Source: Polytrichum commune
Taxonomy: Eukaryota; Streptophyta; Polytrichopsida; Polytrichales; Polytrichaceae
Direction of reading: 5' to 3'
Assembly (NCBI GenBank): GCA_950295325.1
Contig: OX485808.1
Coordinates: 5,334,501-5,398,500 of the forward strand
DNA: 64,000 nt
Positions 11,369-23,128 of the stretch are shown piece by piece. The stretch's first letter is position 1, and each line of letters begins with the position of its first letter. Below the pieces are notes generated by a model that had not been told where the DNA came from, did not search any database, and saw only the letters and a list, made by a program, of their open reading frames with translations. The position numbers and the translations under genes are program-made.

Positions 11369-12832
11369 AGCCATGTGAAGGTACCAACTCCTCCCTCTCT
11401 ATCTCAGCATCCTTCTTCTGAGAGCAGACCGCAAGTCCTTGTCATCAACGACTCCATTCTTAAGCAGCAGCAGTTCTTTCGTGAGGTGCGCAAGTTTGTT
11501 GTATCATGCTCTCTTTCTCGCTCATGGAGAATCCACGGCGTGCCTTCATTGCGTGGAGCAGCTGACTTGGTAATTGCAGACTTACCGGAAGGTCTGCCAG
11601 TTCCAACTGTCTCGGTGCCATCATCAATAGTACCCACTTGGAATGAGAAGAGTGAAGACTACTTGCAGGAGTTGTTTGATTTTGCAGATGAGATTCTACA
11701 CGATAATGGTGTCTTGTTACTTTTTTTTTCCATTTGATAATGGAGAGTTCCTTGAGGACATTGAGAGGTTTTATGATTATTTTGGCTTTGCTGTGTGTAA
11801 GGAGTGGATGGAGGTCAATTTCTTGCCCATTAGCTCGGCAAGGATTCCCAATACCACCACGAACAGATTCAATATCCTTCTTCTCAAGCGGGTTTCGCGG
11901 CCCGAGGACTCCGTGTCTTGGACTTCTACATTTTCCATTCGTTATGTACCAGAGTTGGTGGCACATGGTGTGGACGTTGGCCTCAACAACACATTGATTA
12001 ATTTCTGCACCAATCCACTCATGGATGGTGCTCGACCGTGGAGAGGCCCAAGAGAGAAGGATGAGTACTTCTTTTCATGCCTCATTATGGCTCTAACCAC
12101 AGTCGGGGACTTGGTTATTGATGTTGCAGCTGCCACTGGTATGAATTTCACTTCATTGATGTCCTTGATCTGAATTCAAACTAATCACTTTGTGAATATG
12201 GTACTTATTACAAATTGTTGATTTCTTTGTAGGCAATTCTATTCGTGCTTGCAAGAGTACTGGCAGGCACGTACTGGGCCTGGAGAGTGACAAGAAGTTG
12301 TTTGGGGCTGTTCTTCAGCCTATGATGTCTATTGCTCCACCACCTCCACCTCCTCCACCTCCTCAAGCCCATGTGCCAATTGCAAAGAAACCAAAGAAGG
12401 TTGTTGCAGTGGAGCGGCGTCGTGTTGAGGACTCTGAGTAAGTACGTACCGCTTACTCTTTCTATTTCATTGGTCAATATTCATAGTTTTCTTAGAACCA
12501 TGATATCACTTGTGCCTAAACTCTTTAAAATGTTGCAATATTGTAGAGACTATCCTAGTCCAACTAAGAGTTGGAGACTCCCTTCGTATGCAGAAGAAAT
12601 TGCTAAGCTACAAGCCCTACAAGCATCTCCATCTCTCCAGTCAAATGCCTCTCCGAAGTATAACCCTCGTGTTTTGAAATTCTTAGATGTTGATGCAGAT
12701 GTTGATTTTGAGATTGGTTTGACTGACATTCAAGCCAGCCCTAGTGATTGTGTTGGTGGTTCTATTTCTCTATCCACCAGCTTTGTTGGTAACGGTTTGA
12801 TTTATGTGGATGATGAGGCTATTAGTGAATAG
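11369..12832 (+). pseudogene. DNA methyltransferase-like (beta-class, N6A/N4C type) domain, C-terminal half of the fusion, frameshifted
   Basis: This continues the phase of the preceding exon (10909-12138), then uses exons 12233-12437 and 12547-12832. The nine-T run at 11721-11729 shifts the frame: with eight T the protein runs on as LLLFFPFDNGEFLED, while as written it stops at once. The domain order suits permuted beta-class DNA methylases. AADLVIADLPEGLP sits in the motif IV position (usually DPPY/W, so degenerate). Next is FADEILHDNGVLLLFF, then TTVGDLVIDVAAATGNS and GRHVLGLESD, resembling motif I (GD-V-DPFxGSGTT) and the following R-x-x-x-G-x-E. The tail has a Pro run (12336-12363), a Lys/Arg patch and a final acidic 95-residue exon. 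The full fusion would be about 1146 residues. Catalytic competence is doubtful given DLPEG. Confidence 0.55.
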
Positions 12833-13974
12833 ACCTTAGTTTTGTTTTTCTCAACCAGTCAATCATATCTCCAATTTGGAGAGCCATTGTAATGGCTACT
12901 TTTATGTTTTCAAACTGTGTTAATCTCATTTTTACCACTGAATTACAACTATAATCAATCTTTGCCTATGGTGCATCCATACCCTAAACCCTCGCATGAA
13001 ACATGCATGAGTTATATGTTTTTGAGAGAAATTAGAAAAAGTTAGTATGGCTATAAAAATGAAAATAAGCTACAAAGAATTGAAGAGTAGAAGTCTTTGA
13101 GAAATCATAAGAGAGAAAAATGAAAATTAAGATAGATAGGGCATTGATGTTATCCAAAGAGTTAATCATTAGAAGAGATCATTGGCAAATAAACAACCCA
13201 AAAATGAGTTTTCTCAAAAGGAAAAATAAAAGAACAAAAATCAAGAATGTAAAAATAAAAATAAACAATGGAAAATGGATTAAAATTTAAAAAATTTAGA
13301 AATGGCAAATGGAAAAAAAACAAGAAGAAAAAAAAATTGAAGGTAATAAGTCTTTAAGACTGAGAAGTGAGGAAAATTAAAATTAAAGATGGTAGGGCAT
13401 TGATGAACAGAAGGGATGATTCACAATTGAACAACCAAAAGAATTAGGATTCTATAAGGGATAAATTAAAAAGAATGTTAATAAAAAGAAATTGAACATA
13501 GAAGATAATAAGTCTTTGAGAAGTCTTTAATGTTAATAAAAAATAATTTAAGATTGATTGGGCATGGATGTTAACCATTTAGTGAATAAACAAAAGAGAT
13601 TAGTGACAAATGAACAATCACATAAATTTTGATTCTTAAAAGGAAAATGGATAAAAGATATTGAGATAGATAAGTGAAGGCCGATGCGCGGCTCTTGAAC
13701 TTTGACCTCATCATGACGCCAGCCCTAATTGATGCATGGAAATTGTGATGAACCCTACACCCTAAACCAAAGCGGTGGAAACATGTACAAAGACTATATT
13801 TTTAGATTGAAAATCCACAGTTATACATATCAAAAGTTTAAATTAGTAATAAAGTTGTCAAAAAATTCCACGGTTATAGGAGTTGATTCACCTTAAAATG
13901 GCATTCCAAATGTCTAATTTATGCTCTTCAACCTCTACTTTTTGCTCTCCGCTCTCCGCTCTTTGCTCGCATAC

Positions 13975-14160
13975 GACCTTTCCCCACCTCTCAACCTTTC
14001 TAAAACTCTCCACCTCTCAATCTTTCTAAAACTCAAGCTCTCAAGCTTTCTAAAACTCTAAACCTCTCAAGCTTTCTATAACTCTCAACCTCTCAACCTT
14101 TCTATAACTCTCAACCTCTCAACCTTTCCTACTCTCAAGCTTTCTTATTCTCAAGGTTCT
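13975..14160. repeat. CT-rich minisatellite (TCTCAACCTTTCTATAACTC units)
   Basis: Imperfect units of about 25 bp, reading CTCTCAACCTTTCTATAACT with variants (AAGCTTTCTAAAAC), repeat seven or eight times. Confidence 0.75.
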
Positions 14161-14789
14161 AACAACACAACAAAATAACATTCACAATGAGGCTCTAAAA
14201 TTGGCAAGGGCTTCGCCGCACCTAAGAGCTCCTCTCCTCCTCTGCTCCAAATGACAAATGAGGAGGAGAGAGAGGGGCGCGGGGAGGTAGCCGGCGCCGC
14301 TAGGGTTTCCAAGCGGCGGCCACGTGGCTAGTGGCCACTGGCGAGGGCTGGGATGGGGGAGGGGGATGGGGATGGGGATGAGGGGATACCATGGGGACAT
14401 GGAGGGATGAGGGTTCAGGAAAAATGAAATAGGAGATGGGAGGAGCTTAGTTTAGGGACATAAATTTAACTTTCCGTATCCCCTTAGTACCTCGACATAT
14501 GGATTCCTTGTAAACATATTTTAGAAAAGTATGTTCAGATAATTTGTATTTAACAATTCATGTCATTTAGTAGGTTTTCGATGAAGAATCCACCCCCAAG
14601 ATGCAAATGTCGTTTTCATGAACGAGACATCTTTAAAGTTCTTCAATGGTTCCTCAAATAAATATTACATATATAAATGACTCAATTTGAATTGTGGAGA
14701 GGGGCTATCTGATTCTCCACAAGAGGTGGATGAAAATTCAATTTTCAATACGATGTCATTAATTTAATGAGGTGTTAGCTTGAACCACC

Positions 14790-15135
14790 CTTAATATGAT
14801 ATTTAGTGTTAGATACTCTAAATACAAATGCATAGTACACTAAATATCAGTAACCCTATGAGAGTAACTACTATTCATTGTGAACTCAAACACTTAATTT
14901 CAACTATAATGGTAATATGTGGATGTCGCATGCACAAATTTTGTGTAAGGAAATTAATATGAAAAAAACAATTAACAATGATAAAAGCATAAAGGACATG
15001 GTAGTAGGAAATGTGGTGGTCCATTTAATATGTCCAACACTAATTATCAAAAAATTGAAATTTAGTATTGACCATGATAGTGTAACAACACTATATTATA
15101 CAATCAAACACTAAATATCATATTTAGTGTAGTGT
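14790..15135. mobile_element. MITE-like inverted-repeat element with ACTAAATAT / ATATTTAGT ends
   Basis: Both sides carry CACTAAATATC or its complement, and the right side ends with the palindrome CACTAAATATC-ATATTTAGTG. Its left segment (AACCCTATGAGAGTAAC with flanks) occurs in reverse orientation at 60600-60660, so this is a dispersed family. Exact ends and target duplication are not clear. Confidence 0.45.
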
Positions 15136-15320
15136 ATTTTAGCCATGTGGTCGCATGTTTTGCTAGTAGTATCAATAATTGATAGTATGAGCTTCCCATA
15201 AATTAAGTTAGTGCGATATGGATTATTTAGGAGTCGATATTGTTTGTGTATATAATGCATTGAAGTAACGATCTAAACCCTAAGCCCACAAACCACATAG
15301 ACAACTTTCACAAACTCTAT

Positions 15321-15353
15321 ACCCTAACCCCAAACCCTAAACCCTAAACCCTA
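15321..15353. repeat. Interstitial telomere-like repeat (CCCTAAA)n
   Basis: Three to four CCCTAAA/CCCCAAA units of plant telomere type. They are too short to be a chromosome end. Confidence 0.75.
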
Positions 15354-16197
15354 CATATTTTTATCTTACCAACCTTTCTTATATATGGCCATGTTGTGGT
15401 CTATGCGCATCATGTCAAAATGATCTACCAATGTTGGTTCGATTGGAAATTGCTTTATTTGGGTCATAGCAACTATAATAATCTAGACTCATGCCAATAA
15501 TTGTCATTTTGATATAAAACATTGGTTTAGGGGGTGAAGAGTGAATTTTGAAATGCTAGCCCTTTCACCTTAATAGTTTTTAGTGCAATTTGATCACAAA
15601 ATACACACTTAGTCTTATTATAACATGAATGGTTTAAGACTTCAACTTAAATCAACAGTTTAAGCTATGGTCATGCACATACTTCTTGTTGCAAATAATA
15701 CAAATATATAATTGTAAGTGCATACTATTGTATGCACCATTCTAAATTAGTTATCCATTTCCACACCATGGTGGACCTAAAGTGAATTTTCAATAGGACG
15801 TCAAGTCATTTAATTAGGTGTCAACTTGAACTAACGATCGAATACTAGTGCATTAAACTTTAATTTTCACCAATGATGAATTGCAACAATGAGTCATATT
15901 AATATGGGCCGATGTTTGGTGAGCCTCCAGTTCCAAATGTCCTCAATCTACCTAGCACAAGTCACTATGGATTAAGCGATTTTTTATTGGTATTCATGCA
16001 CTTGGTGACCATATTACAAGCATTTTTTTTATGTGAATCATATGATACCTACAATTTTAAGGGATTCCACAATATGTTCTTAGTCACTCTTACCTCATTG
16101 TGTGTGTGAATATATATATCACTTAGACCTTCATCAATTCACTTGGACTTCACACCTTAGTCGCAAATAATTAATACTCAATGTTAACCCATCAACC

Positions 16198-16285
16198 CAT
16201 ATATATATAATATAATAACCCATATATAAAATATAGACATATAAATTATACATATAAATATAGACATATAGACATATAGACATAT
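16198..16285. repeat. AT-rich microsatellite (ATATAT, then ATAGACAT units)
   Basis: Simple TA repeats merge into repeated TATAGACATA units. Confidence 0.75.
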
Positions 16286-16430
16286 TTTCGTGCGACCTTG
16301 GTAACAACTAAGGTGTGTGACGGATTTATAAATTTACAGTATGTTGCGTGCACGCAAGACATGTTCCATACATAATGCTATTTATATATTGCGCATGGAT
16401 GGAATGACATATTGTTAGGTCAAAGTAGGC

Positions 16431-16456
16431 GGCGGGAATCCGCTTTTTAAATAGCA
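16431..16456 (+). promoter_or_regulatory. Possible promoter: GGCGGGAA E2F-like site plus TTTAAATA
   Basis: GGCGGGAA (16431-16438) matches the E2F core and is followed within about 10 bp by CTTTTTAAATAG, a weak TATA-like sequence. It lies upstream of palindrome array B and the DUF7869-like gene at 18110. The second DUF7869-like gene has a similar arrangement (TTTCCCGC sites plus TATAAA at 60220-60318), which supports the call. Confidence 0.35.
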
Positions 16457-16658
16457 TCCAAGGGATTTTGAACCATCGGGGGGAAGGTACTTAAAGCTCT
16501 TCCCCCCACATAAGAGCTCTTTTCTGCGGTACATCCAAGTGTGCGCTCCACAGACCTGACTGGAACGCGCTCAAACCATTTTCTTATGCGCCAACCCTAC
16601 ACCTCCTAGGTCCACTACAGACTGCACATACCCGTATATACCGCCGCAAATACCGGAT

Positions 16659-17969
16659 GTTTACGAACGCACGTTCGTAAACGTGAGTTGGTAGCACATG
16701 TACAAGAGGTACATAGATATGATGTGAGTTGTTTACGAACGTGCGTTCGTAAGTTGATCACAACCGTACTCGACATTGAATTACTTATAGACAGAACTAG
16801 GCACGAAAATTGTGTCGATTATATACGAACGTACGTTCGTATATCTGCCTTCAAGACCCAAACGCACATGAATTCCCGTGTAACCGTTTTCTCCAACGGA
16901 ACATCTGATGATGGGATATTTACGAACGCACGTTCGTAAATATCACCTGGGATTATTTTTCAAGAATCCATAAACATTCCTTAATTTATACACTTCCGTG
17001 CATTGGCCACGTTAACAATATGGAAGTTAAATACGAATGCTCGTTCGTATTTCGCACTACCATTTGTGTCCACGGAGTATTATGTTTTCCAATTTTACGA
17101 ACGCACGTTCGTAAATACCACCTGTCCACCGTCCACGCATCCACCAACAGACCTATTGACGCAAGCATGTGTGGAGGACTACACCATGTTTAGGATAGAT
17201 ACGAACGCTCGTTCGTATTTTTCACTACCATTTATGTCCACGGAGAATTATGTTTTCCAATTTTACGAACGCATGTTCGTAAATACCACCTGTCCACCGT
17301 CCACGCATCCACCAACAGACATGTTGACGCAAGCATGTGTACAGGACTACACCGTGTTTATGATAGATACGAACGCTCGTTCGTATCTGTGCAATCATGA
17401 TTTTAATGATAGATGTCGATTGTCATTTTCCACTGGATATTGGATTTCATGTATCCCTGTAACGTGGCTATAGATATCTCTATTCGGACGTGTCCAATTA
17501 TTTTTGCCTAACACTGTCGCGGTTGTAACATACATATGATCGATGCTATGCATCCGCCCCTAAGTTTTGGTTGGAACTTACGAACGATCGTTCGTGTACA
17601 TAAGCACTCCATTTCGGCTGTAGCTAACGAACGATTGTTCGTAAACACTTGCCCATCAAATACACGCCCCTCAAATATGATGCTTACTGCATGTGAATAA
17701 AGTGGCAAGTATATTTTAGGTGCTCTTATAATATGTCCCATTTAGATTTTATTGTATATTGGGTTGATGTTTTCGTCCTCGCGTTCATGAATATATGTGT
17801 TTGTGTTGTCCCTTGGTGGTGGACAACCCTTCCAATGTTTTATTGGCGACTCCACCCAAAGCCCTTCACGGGTAATATATATTGGAATGGGGTTCCGTTG
17901 TGCAGGGACGTCTGAGTCCCGTCTAGGATTTGCATGTCATGGGGCTGTTGTCGAACGCACGTTCGTCTT
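16659..17969. repeat. Palindrome array B: twelve ACGAACG-NN-CGTTCGT sites
   Basis: Twelve inverted repeats share the core ACGAACG, a 2-bp centre and CGTTCGT. They are centred near 16670, 16742, 16832, 16929, 17040, 17104, 17208, 17272, 17376, 17588, 17635 and 17959. Centres differ (CA, TG, TA, CT, AT). Outer arm bases also differ but usually stay complementary: GATATTT...AAATATC at 16915-16944, AGAT...ATCT at 17365-17388, ATAT...ATAT at 16821-16844. Between 17029 and 17388 two of the sites are carried on a tandem unit of exactly 168 bp. The array ends about 140 bp before the likely start codon of the downstream gene. Confidence 0.92.
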
Positions 17970-18109
17970 CATATGTGAGGTCCCGCAACGGTGTGGCGAG
18001 TGTTGGTTGTGATTTTTCAGCCATATATGTAGGCATATCTCGTATCCGCTTTTGTATGCGTTGCGGTTGTTGTTGTGTTGGTCATTTATTGGTGGTTTGT
18101 TTAGGTTGG

Positions 18110-21100
18110 ATGGCGATGCACGTTGGATATAGTTCATTGGAGTTGTCCACAAAAGCTTCCTCTTCCGATGGTGACTGTGAACTATCTTCGCCATCGGCGG
18201 GTAGTCATAGCATGACAAATGCCATGGGTGGGTTTGTGGATGCATCCTCCCACGAATCATTTGAAGCGCACGAACAATCTATATGTTCCGGGGATGACAA
18301 TGATGACATTCTGTTATGTGCCGGTTTCGGTAGGGAGCAATGGGTGGGCCTTGATGTTGTTCTTTTCAACGATGTTGGTGTCCCGGTGGCAGATGGCATA
18401 TGTAGAAACTCCGATCCCCGTGATTGTGTGGATGCCAACCCCCTTGGTCCCGATGATGTGGGTGTGTGCATCTTGAATTCTTTGTTTCCGCTTGATGTCC
18501 CGGTGACATGGAGATTTTCCTTGCGTCGATGGCCTCTTTGTCGGGTTCTCCATGACGGAGTAAGCTTGTTGGACCATGAGCGCCGCCATAAGCAAACGCA
18601 ATTAGCTTTGTTGGTCAAAATACGTCCTCGCAAAGGCCTACGCAGATATGATTCTAACCGTGTACCTCGTGGAGATAAGGAACGTCGACGGGATCGCATA
18701 TTGGGAGACGAATCTATCCGTCTTGTGTCCGCCAAGGACTGTTGCCAGAGGAAATGTTGCCAATTTTTCCCGCAGGAGAAAATTAAGTCCGTACGTCAAG
18801 AGATGTGGGTTGCCAATTTCCGTATGAAATCGGCAAAGAAACTCGAGGTCCACAGAAATGTCCACATTGACACCCATGGGCATAAGGTGGTCACACTTGA
18901 GAATGTGGAAGTGTGTTGTACTGCGTGGTATACCATCCACGCCATGTCAAAGTCTGACTTTTATAGGTTTCAAAAATATTCATTGTTGGGTCGCCGCTCT
19001 CGATTTCATGGCAATTCGGGTACAAAAAAACCTAGGGAGGCTACACTCCAAGCCTCCGCGACACTCTCCACCATCATAGTCCCATTGGCCGATGCAATGC
19101 CCCACAAGACGAGGACATTGTCGTCAGGGGAGAAAGTTGTACAAATGGTGTTGCCCACGGGTACAAAATGGAAGAACATATTAACGGACATCAATGAAGT
19201 GGGTCGCATAGCGGGATGTGGGCCCATTTCTTTGTCCAAGTTGAGTGTGATTAAAAACCAACAGTTTGCCGAATACATTTTGAAGAGACCTGGGGACAAG
19301 TTCGCTAGGTGTACGACGTGTGAAAAATATAAAGGTCTTCGAGACGCCCACCCCATAGGCACCGAATCCCACACTAGACACCAAACAAAATATATTGAAC
19401 ATGTCAACAACCAAGAGGCTCACTGTCAAGATTACTACAAGAACCGTGCTCTATCCATAATGAGGCCTACAGAGGTTCTAACAATCATCCATGATAAAAT
19501 GGACCACGCCAAGACCGCATGCCCTTGTTATGCACGCAAAATAAAGGCCACGGATGGTCTCTTCAAGTTGCCTGTATCTGTCACAGGTTTGTATTGAATC
19601 ACAAATATGTATTCAAATTCTCTCAAATTTTACTGGGTGTGTTTGCCAAATGTCCAATTTCATACCTCCGTTTGGAGTTGTCGTTGTTATTGTTGTTGTT
19701 TAAGCATCGTTTGTTTTTTTCCACAGGGATGATTGCCCACGGCCATGGAGACGTAAAGTATGCCCATTATGGGTTGGATTTTTACCCTGGCGATGCTAAC
19801 CACACAGTGGGTTCATTTACAAAACTCTTGCGCGATCTGGAGAAGCCGCCGTTACATTCATCACGTGCACTTTTTGATGGTTGTGGAACGACACCCCTTT
19901 ACGAAACAGTGCTTGCGGGGAAGGAGGTTTGTATGTCGTCATTGCCAGAACCACCGGGAAAACCTATTTGTGCAAAACCATTGCCTCCAACTCTTCACGT
20001 TCAACTTGATAATTGCGCGAAAGACAACAAATGTTGATATGTATTTTGTTTTTGGTCATTGCTCGTGGCGAAAGGAATCTTCAAGGAGGTGTTTGTGTCA
20101 TTTTTTATAGTGGGACATACACACGACGACATTGATGCATCATTCGGATGGTGGAGCATGAAGTTGCATGAAGAAGATTTTCCAACCATACCTCTTCTTA
20201 TGAAATTATATATGGATTTGGACCATATGCCAGTAATTCCGCACATGATTGAGGAAGTACCAGATTTCAAGGCCTTCATCAAGTCATACATGTTGAAGGG
20301 AGGGGACCGTTTGGTGGGGCATACCAAAGCACAACAATTCCGATTCTATATAAGGGAGGATGGTCTCCCAGCCATGCAATTCAAGCTTTTGTGCACATCT
20401 CCTAATCGGGGCCCGGATGATGGTATACTTGTATGGCGTCAAAATAATGATGGCAAATGTTTGCTCCCAGATGGGGATCCAAAGCCTTGCAAACCCGACC
20501 CCATGAGGAATGGGCCGGAAATCATTAAAGGCATATCCGGATTCATTGAATATTGGAAAGAGTTGTGTGAGGAGGACATCACTAGACGTGTTAGAGATAC
20601 TCATGAACCTTTGATTGCGTATTGGGATCGCATTCGTTCCGCCCTAATGACACTTGGTGGTGACACCTGTACAACTTTAACACAAGGATTTTGGCCACAA
20701 AGTCGTTTGACGGTTGTCGAGTCCGACACCATGGTTTTTAGCAATGGAGACGTTTGTGAAGAGTTCGCAATGGACGAGCATTACGTTGGCCCTGCCCGCA
20801 ATCGACCGGCACCGTCGTTTCGTGTAGGTGTTGATTGCCATGAAAGTTATTTGGTCCTTGTACGAGCAGGGGATGAGGAACATCCCAAGCCAATTTGGTT
20901 GGTGAAAGCATTGTCTTCACCCAATTTTGTTCGAACTAGCCCCAACTTTCGTCAGATTGAGGTGGAATATTATCGTCAAAGTACTAAAGACCAGAACGTG
21001 CTACGCACTTATTTAGGTTGGGACACCAAAAAGAATTTTAAATGGACAGTGGACTTAGCGTACACACCGGTTTGGATAAACACGGATACTATACTTTGTG

Positions 21101-21246
21101 CTTGGAAGCTGCGCAAAGGGTCCAAAACAGAAACAATGACCATCCCCCAAAAACATATAGATTTTGCCAAAGACAACTTAGCACGTATTGCAGCGGCAGA
21201 AAATGACGCCGAGAATGGATATGAAGCGGAAGATGGAGATGTGTAA
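18110..21246 (+). pseudogene. DUF7869-like putative transposase, copy 1, one nonsense codon
   Basis: Exon 1 is 18110-19586, the GT-AG intron is 19587-19726 (140 bp), and exon 2 is 19727-21246; the same intron position occurs in copy 2. The protein would be about 998 residues. Order: an acidic N-terminus, a conserved WVGLDVVLFND block, a basic region, a Cys cluster (CCQRKCCQFFP) and VCCTAWYTIHAMSKSDFY. Then come HDKMDHAKT near the end of exon 1, QLDNCAKDNK, and VGHTHDDIDASFG in exon 2. The last three carry the acidic residues expected of an RNase-H-like catalytic core of the DUF7869 type. TGA at 20035-20037 cuts the frame right after AKDNKC; copy 2 has AGA (Arg) at that position. The frame is open again to 21246, so the lesion is recent. 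In-frame codons continue upstream to 17930 through a palindrome, but I prefer ATG 18110, downstream of a possible acceptor (TTTTTCAG near 18019). Confidence 0.7.
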
Positions 21247-23128
21247 ACATAACATAGGTGGGAGTTAATGGCGAAAAACATGGGCGATTAGTAGATTTGG
21301 TTTTTAATAGACTTAGTGGACTTGTCACACTCCATTGTGGTATACGTTTGGGATGTGCCATCCAAATTCATAAGAGCCTTACTTATGGGATGCGCACCCC
21401 AAACTCTATAATGACATAAACCTTTTGTTTTTTTTGGAGTGGATTGTTATTTTCCACATGGAGCTCACTTTTCATTTTAATTAAAATTCTCTATTTTTAG
21501 TAATAAGAATATCCTTTATGTACGAATTTTTAAATCGTCATGTTCTTGATGTTTCCAATATTCCGTATGCCCACAATATTGGCATCCCAAACTATGGGCA
21601 TATTTTATTTTGAGACTTTCAAAAGTCTCCAATTAACGAATATAGTGTTTTGTTTGTTTGATTGCAATGCCCCTGACAAAAATTTAGCCTACTACATTGG
21701 ACTTCATGAATGCAGTCATCCCACTAGCATAATAACAAAATAACTTTGTCCAAAGTAAATTACCCCAATTCTTAACATAAGTGGACGGTGTCAACACATA
21801 TACATCCCAAATAGTTTTTGACCCAAACTATTTTGCATACTTTCAAATCTTTCAGGAATATATCCTCCAATTGTAAAACAACAAATAAATACCAGATGGA
21901 TACCAACAACCATTTACAAGAAAACAAGAAGACACTATAAATCAAATGAATGAATTAGAATTTATCTATACCCAAGATGACGCTTTGATTAACTATTTTT
22001 GCAACTCATTCTCCTTTACATCACCAAATGGAAAACAAATACTCACAATAAATGTCCCTTAAATTCCATCACTTGAGTCATTTCACCTTGGAGATAATAT
22101 TGTGATTATAGTCACAATCATATGTCATTTCACTAGAGTCATGTCGGAATTTGACTGAAAATCACAATGCTAATTAATTTGCAAAATACAAAATTTCAAA
22201 AACTAAGTGAATCAAGTTGAAAATCAACAAAACAAATTTGTTTTGCAAATAGAACCACATGCACCCACCTCATGCAATAAATTTACACCATTAGCTGGAT
22301 TTGTCATAGCCAAGAGTTTCTCGAATCCATTTCTACGAATTGATATTATTGTTCTCTTGCTAGCATTAAGCATGGCATCCCATACCTCGGCAATCCTTGA
22401 TTGAGGAGAAGTTCCTCATTGTACTTACAAAATACCTCCTATGGCATCAAAACTATCTCATGATCTATAAACAACAAATAATGCATAAGTCTCAAAGTGA
22501 TATTTTAGAGGAACCCAAACACAACTGAAAGGAAGACAAATCACCATGCATCTTATATTGATATTGTGTGAAGATCTCTAATTTTTAGTGTACCAAGTAC
22601 CATTGACCCTCAAATAATTTCATAAATTATATTTTTAGTTGATGAACCTTATTTTTAAAAAATAAATAAATATTCCTTTTGAGGTGCACGAACCAGCTAT
22701 GGTGCTACGGTATCATGTTGACAAATGAATGTGGCCCGTCAGTTGATCAAATCCCAAGTATTGCAATTGTGAAGTTGGAGCTCAGTGAGGATGGCGTTCT
22801 TGTGTTGTCTAATTCTGAAGACGAGATTGTATTGCAATGAATTTCTCTAACACATCACCTTTCCTTTAAAAGAGTGCCACTCCTACACCTTCCAAAATGT
22901 CAAATAGATGTCACCTTCGACATGCACCAACATTAAGGGTGAATGTCACACTTGTCATCATTATATCTATGTCTATCCACTTGGCTTCCATGTGATCACA
23001 ACAAAATTTCAGGTGTGCGAGATGTTTAGAAAAATAACCAAAGTACACTTTGTACATGGGGTGGAAATACCTTTTCCGGCCTTGAGGCTCATTAGATCTA
23101 CCCAATGTCCGGGGAGAACCGGTATTTA
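21247..23128. other. Intergenic, no supported gene
   Basis: AT-rich. A short coding-like fragment near 22735-22840 reads SIAIVKLELSEDGVLVLS and then stops; it may be a relic of a larger protein. Nothing else is recognisable. Several CATCCCAAA words occur between 21357 and 21810 without clear structure. Confidence 0.4.

Larger units (their letters stand above)
12833..16430. other. Intergenic, very AT-rich
   Basis: No gene is supported. It holds A-rich low-complexity DNA (13000-13680), a CT-rich minisatellite, a GC-richer patch near 14210-14400 with only antisense or short frames, an inverted-repeat element remnant, telomere-like repeats and an AT-rich microsatellite. The clear ones are listed separately. 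Confidence 0.5.

Noticed and set aside
17003-17473. 156-codon frame through the palindrome array (NARSY repeats)
   Set aside because: The repeated peptide is only the translated 168-bp tandem unit; the other frames and the array's symmetry explain it better.
16659-17969. CRISPR-like array
   Set aside because: Repeats are true palindromes with variable centres and irregular spacing, in a plant genome, with no cas genes.
18205-18735. Antisense 176-codon frame inside DUF7869-like copy 1
   Set aside because: It is a shadow of the conserved sense frame shared with copy 2.
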